A DNA stretch of 64,000 nucleotides. Source: Aquanectria penicillioides (taxonomy: Eukaryota > Ascomycota > Sordariomycetes > Hypocreales > Nectriaceae). Both the position numbers and the translations under genes were made by a program. Below, piece after piece: positions 56,710-64,000 of the stretch (position 1 is its first letter; every line of letters starts with the position of its first letter). The stretch spans positions 1,984,001 through 2,048,000 of the forward strand of contig PYIU01000007.1 of NCBI GenBank assembly GCA_003415625.1. Reading direction: 5' to 3'. Below the pieces are notes generated by a model. That model was not told the origin of the DNA. It did no database searches and worked only from the letters and a program-made list of their open reading frames with translations.

Positions 56710-58837
56710 ATGGCCGAAGACAAAGTCTCGCCGGCCGCTGCCGGGGCGACAGCAGAACCCAACACTCCTGGCCTCGATGCTTCAGACCCTAGCAAGACCC
56801 ACGCCACCATCATTGAGCATGCGCGGGCTGCTACCGAGAAGGAGCACAACATGACCCTGATGCAGGGAATCAAGCTTTATCCCAAGGCCATTGCCTGGAG
56901 TCTCATCATCTCCACCTGCATTGTCATGGAGGGATTTGACGTCAGCTTGGTCAACAACTTTTGTGCGTTCCCTGAGTCATGTTCCTTTTTGAAATCCCCC
57001 CCCTTGCGCCTTCACTACCCTCTCCTCTCTTAACCAATTGTCTTGCTAATGTCAGCGTGGGTAAACTGCAGATGCTTTCCCTCAATTCAATAAAAAATAC
57101 GGTGTTCTTACCGACGATGGCACCTACGAGATTCCTGCGCCCTGGCAAGCTGGTCTGAGCAATGTATGTTGATCCCGCGTAACCCGTAATACATGTAAAT
57201 CTACACTCGGAGCAAAGGACGGACACTAACCCTCAACCACCAGGGTGCCAACTGCGGTTCTATTATCGGTCTATTCATCAATGGATGGGTCTCTGAGCGA
57301 TTTGGTTACCGTTACACCATCATTGGATGTCTCATCTGGCTCACAGGCTGTATCACAATCTTCTTCACTGCTCAGAATGTACAGACCTTGCTCGTTGCTG
57401 AAATCCTTTGCGGTATTCCATGGGGTATCTTCCAGACTATTACCATCACATACGCCTCTGAGGTCTGCCCTGTCGCCCTCCGTGGTTACCTTACCACCTA
57501 CGTGAACTTTTGCTGGGGTGTTGGTCAGGAAATTGGTATCGGAATCATCTACGCCATGCTGGGCCGAGAGGATGAGTGGGCCTACCGAATCCCCTATGCC
57601 CTTCAGTGGATCTGGCCTCTTCCTCTGGGCATCGCTATTTTCTTCGCTCCGGAGTCACCTTGGTGGTTGGTCCGCAGGGGTCGCCTGGATGAAGCCAAGA
57701 AGTCTCTACTTCGACTGACTAGTCTGGACCGCGAGACTGACTTCGACGCCGATGAGACAATTGCCATGATGGTACACACCACTGCCCTGGAACAGAAAAT
57801 TACCTCCGGTGCCTCATACTGGGATTGTTTTAAGGGTGTTGACCGTCGCCGAACTGAGATTGTGTGCATGGTCTGGGCAATCCAGAATCTCAGCGGCAAT
57901 TCCTTCTCCAACTACTCCACCTACTTCCTCAAGCAGGCCGGACTTTCCGAGTCAAAGTCATATGCCTTTGCCCTTGGCCAATACGCTATCAACATGGTGG
58001 GTGTTTTCGGTGCCTGGGGTCTGATGACAGCGGGTCTTGGTCGCCGAACTCTTTACCTGTATGGTCTTTGCGGTCTCTGTGCCATGCTCTTCATCCTGGG
58101 CTTCCTAGGTCTCGTACCCCACGAGCACCGCGAACAAGCTTCCCTCGCAACCGGAAGCATCATGATTGGCTGGGCTCTTGTATACCAGCTAACCGTCGGT
58201 ACTGTGGCGTACTCGCTCGTTGGTGAGATGTCATCCCGTCGCCTTCAGATCAAGACTGTTGTGTTGGGTCGCAACCTCTAGTAAGTCCATTTCTTGTTTT
58301 CCTATTCGTTAGGACTGCTTGAAAGGGAAAGAAAAAAGGAAATTTCTTTTGCTTGCATAGCTAACAATGCATCACAGCAACGTCGTGGGCATTATCAATG
58401 CCGTTTTGACACCGTACATGCTGAACCCAACTGCCTGGAACTGGAGCAACTTTACCGGTTTTTTCTGGGTAAGCACTAACCCCAAACCATTACTGTCTAT
58501 TTGTTGCAGTGAAGTGGTAACTCAGGGACTAACCACACTCTAGGGTGGCATTGCGTTCATGTGCCTGGTTTACACATATTTCCGACTTCCTGAACCTAAG
58601 GGACGCACATTCGCCGAGCTCGATGTTCTCTTCGAGCGCCGCATCAGCGCCAGAAAGTTTGCAAGCACTGAGGTCAACGTATTCCATGAGACGGTTGAAG
58701 AGAAGGTCATGGATGAGTACGAGAAGGTTGGTGTTCAGACACTGGAGAAGACCGTGACAAGGCGTAATTCTGGGGATTTAACGACATCTAGGCCTTGTGA
58801 GGAAGCGGAGATAAACCCTTGTGGAAGCGTCAGCTAA
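56710..58837 (+). CDS. MFS sugar transporter, maltose/alpha-glucoside permease type
   Basis: This plasma-membrane sugar/H+ symporter belongs to the MAL (alpha-glucoside) branch of the sugar-porter MFS. There are five exons: 56710-56962, 57072-57163, 57244-58280, 58378-58468 and 58544-58837. The introns (109, 80, 97 and 75 nt) have GT..AG ends and consistent phases. The product is 588 residues with 12 expected helices. A cytoplasmic N-tail of about 60 residues precedes EGFDVSLVNNFYAFPQF, a pattern of fungal maltose permeases. Sugar-porter marks are ERFGYRYT between helices 2 and 3, PESPWWLVRRGR after helix 6, and PEPKGRTFAELD just after the last helix. The 34-residue TDDGTYEIPAPWQAGLSN region fits the loop after helix 1. 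The exact sugar is not readable. It stands alone, with no glucosidase gene beside it in the window. Confidence 0.92.
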
Positions 58838-60883
58838 ATGAGGGGTGCGACTTGGTCAATAAACTGAAGATCGCATTCTGGCAATATCTCGGATCTTGAT
58901 CGGGATTGAGCGAGTTGTGTGCAGCATGCATCCCAACCACCCAGTGCTGTACGCTGCTGCATGTACGATGAAGGGTAGATAATTGAACATGATCACAATG
59001 ACAATGATGATGAAGCAAGATGTACTGCATCAGTGATACGATAGACGTGCATGCCGTGCTGCGAGTTCCCCCACGTGGAAGCAAGGCCTTGGACCGGATA
59101 AGATGAATCCCAAGAGGCGTCTTGCTGAAGATGCTCAATTTCTGGCTGATGGCTTCACGTTCCACAGGACCGGCCCGGTTAGGGCAAGCATGATGGGGCC
59201 GGCAGCGCACAGCACAGCGTCAAGGGTGGGTGGTCTGAAAGGGTGTCATCGATGGGGAGGCTGAGACCAGGGCCAATGATGCAAGAGGTGGGAACTAGTA
59301 AGGCTTGATGGCGGTAGCTGAGGCGTTAGTGGTGGTTTTGAGGTCCAGTTTGGCTGGAGAAGTGGAGGAGGAATTGGAACTGCCTGGGCCAGGAGCGAAA
59401 AAGAGGGTCCTGGGAGAGAAAGGTGGTGAGGTCCTGAGTTGGGACCGGCCGGCGAATTCCGGAGCAGACCGGAAAAGAAGACTGAGGGCAGCTGGGAAAC
59501 AGAAGACAGGTGGAGGAGAGAGTAGAGGGGGGAAGGGAGAAAAAAGAAAGATCCAAGAAAAAAAAAAGGCGAAATACGCCCTTGTCTCCGGTGGAAGCGG
59601 ATGCGAGGGTGGATGGTAGTGGCAAAGTCATTTGCACCAAAGAGAGCCTGGGAATGGCGCGGGATTTAGCAATCTCACATTCGGTGCTTCCTCTCCCAAG
59701 TTTGTTTGTTTCCAAACTCTTTACATCACCCATAGAGGTGCCTAATCGAATGCCGATGATCGCACTGACATTGTTTCGAAAGGAGCCGGGTCCCTGAAAC
59801 CATGCCCCGATTGGGAGAGACTCCTGTGATGGTACTACAATGAAAGGTAGGTAGGTACCGACCAGGTGTATACCGGTACGTCCACACCATCCCAAATGGT
59901 GCTATGCCTACCTTATTTGCGTACCGACCTTATGTGCCTTGACGTTGACCGGGCAGTTGGATCATGGTGGACAAAAGGAAGCCAGTAAGGTGCCAGTGGG
60001 CACGGAAGAGCGAGGTCGCTCCCGCCCGGCCGCCTCAGGCGCACCACTCAGCAGGCTTCCTGCTTCGGTGTGAAGTGCAGGGACTCTGACTTCACCAAAG
60101 TGACAGAGGTAACGGGCCGGCTAGAATTGACCTTCCGAGTCTAGGTAGTCACAGGGAGTAATGCAATGGCAAACTGTTATGGATTATTTTTTTTTTTCTT
60201 AGAAGGAAGCGGCACCGATGTCCGGGGTAGCCCCACTAAAATTTTGTTCCGCAGGCCCGTCCTCAAGTCGTCAGTTGTCAGTCGTCAATCGTCACCCTTT
60301 GTGGGCTATTGAAGGAGTCGAGGAATAGTGCCATAGGTACCTAGGTACGGTATGTACGTCCGTATGTGCATGCACTAGGATGGAGAAAGCACGGTGCATC
60401 TCCCACACTTTCCTCCCACGCTCAAGCACACCCACCTGTGCCTGCCCATGCTGGATTTCACAATGCTCTGGGGCATCTGCGGGTGCATGCTGGCACAGGC
60501 ATGGTGTCTGCCGTGCTCCAGTGGATCCCGTCAAGGGCCTCGAACCACATGACGATCTTTTATTGGCCAATAGCTCTCTAACCCTAGGCTCCGTGCAGCT
60601 CCGATCCCCCAGATGCCCGACGCTGGGAGCGTGCTTCAGTGCCAACAGGTGCTAGGCCAAGAAGGAGCAATGGCAGTGACCACACTTTGTTGCTCACCTC
60701 CGCGCATCGCATTGCCTCACAGCCCTCACCTTACCCACCTTCCCACCCGCCGCCGCCGCCTGCCACTACCTCCACCTTCCCTCTTACTTTCTCCCTCCTC
60801 CCCCTTCTTTCCTTTCTTCCTTCTCTCTCTCCATCCATCTCCATCTCCCCTCAACACTAGAACCATATACTCTCTCCTACACA
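58838..60883. other. 2-kb intergenic region
   Basis: This holds the transporter terminator and the aminotransferase promoter. TAGGTACC-type motifs lie at 59846-59860 and 60333-60350, with a T-run at 60187-60198. The final 150 bases before the aminotransferase are strongly CT-rich. The long minus-strand frame at 59326-59895 reads through simple sequence and looks accidental. Confidence 0.45.
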
Positions 60884-62556
60884 ATGCTGTCTACTCTCCG
60901 AGCCGCCAGCCGCCAGGCTACTCTCCGCCCCGCCCAGTTCAGCGTCATTCGCGCTGCTTCCACTTGGGCCAACGTTGCCCAGGGCCCTCCTGTATGGAGC
61001 TTCCCCGACCAATTGATCCTCTCAGATGTTGTTCATCGCTAATCTCTTCACAGGATGTAAGCCAACTCTCGTTCCGTAAAGCTTCGCTAGAGCTCCTTGA
61101 CTGATCAATTCCTTGTTTCCCTCATGTACAGGCCATTCTAGGTAAGTTTCATGGCAATTGGTTTCCCCTCCGTTCCCCCGACCTAAAGGGACGAGGAGAG
61201 ACAAAACACCTCAATTCAGCAACCATTGGCGCTAATACACCGTCTTTAGGTATCACTGAAGCCTTCAAGGCTGATAAGTTCGAGAAGAAGATCAACTTGG
61301 GTATGCTCGCTCGCTCTGCTCCCTTCCCCCGATCATGTCCATCATGACATGAGTCAACATAACCTCCTGTGCCCCACACATGATCTGACCCTTGCGACCC
61401 ACAGGTGTCGGTGCCTACCGTGACGATGCTGGCAAGCCCTACGTCCTGCCTTCTGTTCGCGAGGCAGAGAAGAAGGTTGTCGACTCCAAGCTGAACAAAG
61501 AGTACGCCGGCATTACTGGTGTCCCCGAGTTCGCTCCCGCCGCTGCCAAACTTGCCTACGGCCCCGAGAACCCCGCCCTCGAGCGCATTGCCATCACCCA
61601 GACCATCTCTGGCACTGGTGCCCTTCGTCTGGGCGCTGCTTTCCTCGCCAAGTTTTTCCCTGGCGAGAAGAAGATTTACATTCCTTCTCCCTCTTGGGCC
61701 AACCACAAGGCCGTCTTCAACCACGCCGGCCTTGAAGTTGAACAGTACAGCTACTATGATAAGAAGACCATTGGTCTCGACTTTGAGGGCCTTGTCGCCG
61801 ATGTCAAGGCCGCACCCAATGGCAGCATCTTCCTTTTCCATGCTTGCGCTCACAACCCCACTGGTGTTGACCCTACCCAGGAGCAGTGGAAGCAAATCTC
61901 CACCATCGTCAAGGAAAAGGGCCACTTTGCCTTCTTCGACATGGCCTACCAAGGTTTCGCTAGCGGTGATTGTGACAAGGATGCATTTGCTGTTCGCCAT
62001 TTCGTCGAGGAGGGTCACAACATTGCCCTCTGCCAGTCCTTCGCCAAGAACATGGTAAATTGTACTATCTTCTGAACATCAAGTGCGGAACTAATGTCAA
62101 TCTTAGGGTCTCTATGGTGAGCGTATCGGTGCCTTCTCCATTGTCTGTGCCGACGCTGCGGAGAAGAAGCGTGTTGACTCTCAGGTCAAGATCCTCATCC
62201 GCCCCCTGTACTCTAACCCTCCCATTCACGGTGCCCGCATCGCCTCCGAGATCTTGAACAACCCCACCCTCCACAAGCAGTGGCTCGGTGAGGTAAAGGA
62301 AATGGCCGACCGCATCATCACCATGCGTGCCCTCCTCAAGGAGAACCTTGAGAAGCTCGGCTCCAAGCAGGACTGGTCTCACATTACCAGCCAGATCGGC
62401 ATGTTCGCCTACACTGGCCTGAGCCCTGAGGAGATGGATCGCCTTGCCAAGGAGTTCTCCGTCTACGCCACCAAGGACGGTCGTATCTCTGTTGCTGGAA
62501 TTACCTCTGACAACGTCGGCCGCCTGGCCGAGGCCATCTATGCTATCCGCGGTTAA
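60884..62556 (+). CDS. mitochondrial aspartate aminotransferase
   Basis: This PLP enzyme interconverts aspartate + 2-oxoglutarate and oxaloacetate + glutamate as part of the malate-aspartate shuttle. I read seven exons: 60884-60991, 61054-61056, 61132-61141, 61250-61300, 61405-62054 and 62107-62556 form the coding chain, with the second and third being micro-exons of 3 and 10 nt; that is six exons and five introns in total once counted. The first exon gives a basic presequence ([18 protein letters not shown]). The micro-exons supply Asp and AIL-G to build GPPDAILGITEAF, the conserved start of the mature enzyme. Further marks are [31 protein letters not shown] and SQSFAKNMGLYGER with the PLP lysine at about residue 272, then R in the C-terminal GMFAYTGLS region. 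Length is 423 residues, normal for the mitochondrial form. All key residues are intact. Confidence 0.95.
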
Positions 62557-62998
62557 GAGACAGAGGTATGGATTGGCAGGCGCATGGGGAGGTTTGGTCT
62601 GGGCAGGTCACATGAGATCATGTCCAGAGTCCCTAGGAGAAGGTCGGCTGGAACTGTTCCACGGTAATCCGTATTGAAACGGGAGTGTCAAAGCTGGGAT
62701 GAACAGCAAATACCCCCCAAAGTCTCTTATCTGGAGTCGGAATAAACTCTGGGCTTAGAAATGACGGATGGAGACACAAAAGAAAATAAATGTACGAGTA
62801 TCTGGATAATAGACGCGTACTTTCTATGAATAAGTCCTGACGTAAAAAAAAATGATAGCAAGGGGTATTCTGTAAGTCGTGAACATTAGGTCATTTTAAA
62901 AGCGAGAGCAGAAGCAACAAGCAAGGAAAAGAGACGACTGCATATCGTTTCTTGAATACCTCTCACGGAAGCATTGCTGCTTGCTTTCGTGGTATTAC
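62557..62998. other. convergent 3' intergenic region
   Basis: About 440 bases lie between the convergent ends of the aminotransferase and the coiled-coil gene. An A-run at 62844-62852 is the only notable feature. Confidence 0.5.
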
Positions 62999-64000
62999 TC
63001 AGCTCAAGTTCAACCGTTCAAGGTCTCCCCTGACATCTTCTATTTGTCGGCCCATCTCACGATACACTCGGGATATTTCCTTCATCATTTTGTTCTTGTC
63101 CTCGCAGCCGTCAATCCCAACACCATATTCGCCCAATTCGGCCCTCAGCCCACGTATTCGCTCCTCGCCCCGTGCCTTGGCATCCCGAAGGTGGGCGGCA
63201 TAGTTCTTAAGTGCGACAATAGCTTCGGGGGAGTAAACGTCCCGACGGACCGCGGCAACTGCAAATGCGGCGTCGACCTCGTGATGTCGGGCCTGCAGGC
63301 TAACTTCTTCGGCGCGGAGCTCGAGGCTGCGGGCAATGATGCCATGCTTAGACTCCAAGGTGCGGACGAGGTGGGCGAGGACCTGAGTAGAGGCGTGGAC
63401 GAGTGTGTTGAGGGCGGTGAGGGTACGAAGACGATCAGCAAAGAGAGCGGATTGTGCGGCAGCCAGGTCAGAGCGCAACGTGAAGAGAGTCTGCGGGAGG
63501 GCAGCGATGTGTCGGTGAAGGTAGGATGGATTCGTCGCTGGGTGGGCGATTCGTGCTAGGCTGAGAGCGGATGAACGCAGTGTGGACGCGAGGAGGGGCG
63601 CAAGAGCTGGGAGGAGAGTCTCGATGTTGGAGAGAGGCGGGTGGGCAAAGAGCAACTCAAGTGAGTCTTGAGGGAGCAGAGGAGAGTCCTGGTCGAGGAG
63701 GGGCGGAAGTATTAGAAGGAGATCTATCAGCGGCTCGGGGAGGCTGGGTTGTCGTTGTTGGTGTTGAGATGGTTGTGATGTCTGCTGTTGATGTTGAGGA
63801 CGGAGTCGGGTTGTCCTTGAGGCGGGACTTGGATCTGTAGGGGTGGCGTTTGCTATCGTACGAATAAGAATATGGTGCTTTGCGGCTGTTATTCGCCGGC
63901 GATCGAGTTCCTAGTGCATTGAGGAGGTTTCTCAGTTTAGGAACTCTTGGTGGTACTAGTTGTTCACAAGACCAACCTCCCGGACAGCAGCTCGCTCCTT
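62999..64000 (-). CDS. coiled-coil protein of unknown family, 5' end outside window
   Basis: The coding end of a minus-strand gene enters from the right edge. Exon n-1 is 64000-63977 as far as visible (KERAAVRE), then a 66-nt intron (63976-63911, GTTGGT..CTAG), then a long last exon 63910-62999 of 303 codons plus stop. The last exon starts ELDRRRITAAKHHILIR, passes a Gln-rich disordered stretch, then a hydrophobic helical part (PEPLIDLLLILPPLLDQ, LFAHPPLSNIETLLPALAPLL, HPATNPSYLHRHIAALP). It ends in heptad-like helices (SLELRAEEVSLQ, then EISRVYREMGRQIEDVRGDLERLN). The pattern suggests a subunit of a coiled-coil complex, but I cannot name it. The frame is open upstream of any Met in this exon, consistent with an internal position in the protein. 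Confidence 0.75.

Noticed and set aside
59326..59895. 189-codon minus-strand frame
   Set aside because: It crosses low-complexity purine tracts, which produce FFFLDLSFFS-like runs, and has no conserved feature.
61149..62018. 289-codon minus-strand frame opposite aspartate aminotransferase
   Set aside because: Antisense shadow of a well-supported gene, running across its introns.

Overview
The window looks like nuclear DNA from a filamentous ascomycete (Pezizomycotina). I would guess a Sordariomycete, possibly Hypocreales, but that is inference. The evidence is short spliceosomal introns of about 50-126 nt with CTAAC/CTGAC-like branch sites, typical fungal families (PigL_N/Helo-like N-terminal domain, DUF7730, App1, Kgd4, maltose-permease-type MFS, YAT amino-acid permease) and long pyrimidine-rich promoters. 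I see no rRNA, tRNA, CRISPR array, phage or plasmid feature.

Layout. 1-6 kb is an accessory-looking block on the minus strand: the 5' end of a drug-efflux-type MFS transporter, a decayed CK2-alpha-like kinase, and a PigL_N-domain protein. 11.0-13.0 kb is an amino-acid permease. 13-25.8 kb is almost gene-free and holds a 398-bp inverted-repeat element with a TATA-like box and a tiny Cys-rich ORF (16.9-17.25 kb), a probable gene for a CCFSDR-repeat protein (20.6-21.2 kb) and AT-rich DNA. 25.8-26.3 kb is the Kgd4/Ymr31 subunit gene, with a one-base frameshift in a G6 run. 26.3-31.1 kb is simple-repeat-rich intergenic DNA. 31.1-32.7 kb is argininosuccinate lyase. 33.1-37.0 kb holds two DUF7730 proteins flanking possible gene debris. 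37.7-39.0 kb is an App1-type phosphatidate phosphatase. 41.0-42.6 kb is a membrane-anchored protein that resembles SGNH/GDSL hydrolases but appears to lack their catalytic residues. 47.3-50.7 kb is a large disordered conserved protein. 51.7-53.3 kb is a mitochondrial DnaJC28/DUF1992 protein. 56.7-58.8 kb is an alpha-glucoside/maltose-type sugar transporter. 60.9-62.6 kb is mitochondrial aspartate aminotransferase, with a 3-nt and a 10-nt micro-exon. 63.0-64.0 kb is the 3' part of an unidentified coiled-coil gene.

There is no obvious biosynthetic cluster. The housekeeping genes touch nitrogen and mitochondrial metabolism (amino-acid uptake, arginine synthesis, aspartate/2-oxoglutarate transamination, 2-oxoglutarate dehydrogenase assembly), but they are spaced as independent genes. 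Exon boundaries were read by eye from GT/AG sites, branch-like motifs, reading phase and family conservation. None is confirmed by transcripts. The most notable items are the micro-exons, the inverted-repeat cassette, the kinase with a GWG motif, the SGNH-like apparent pseudoenzyme, and two single-base frameshifts at C6/G6 runs that may be assembly errors.
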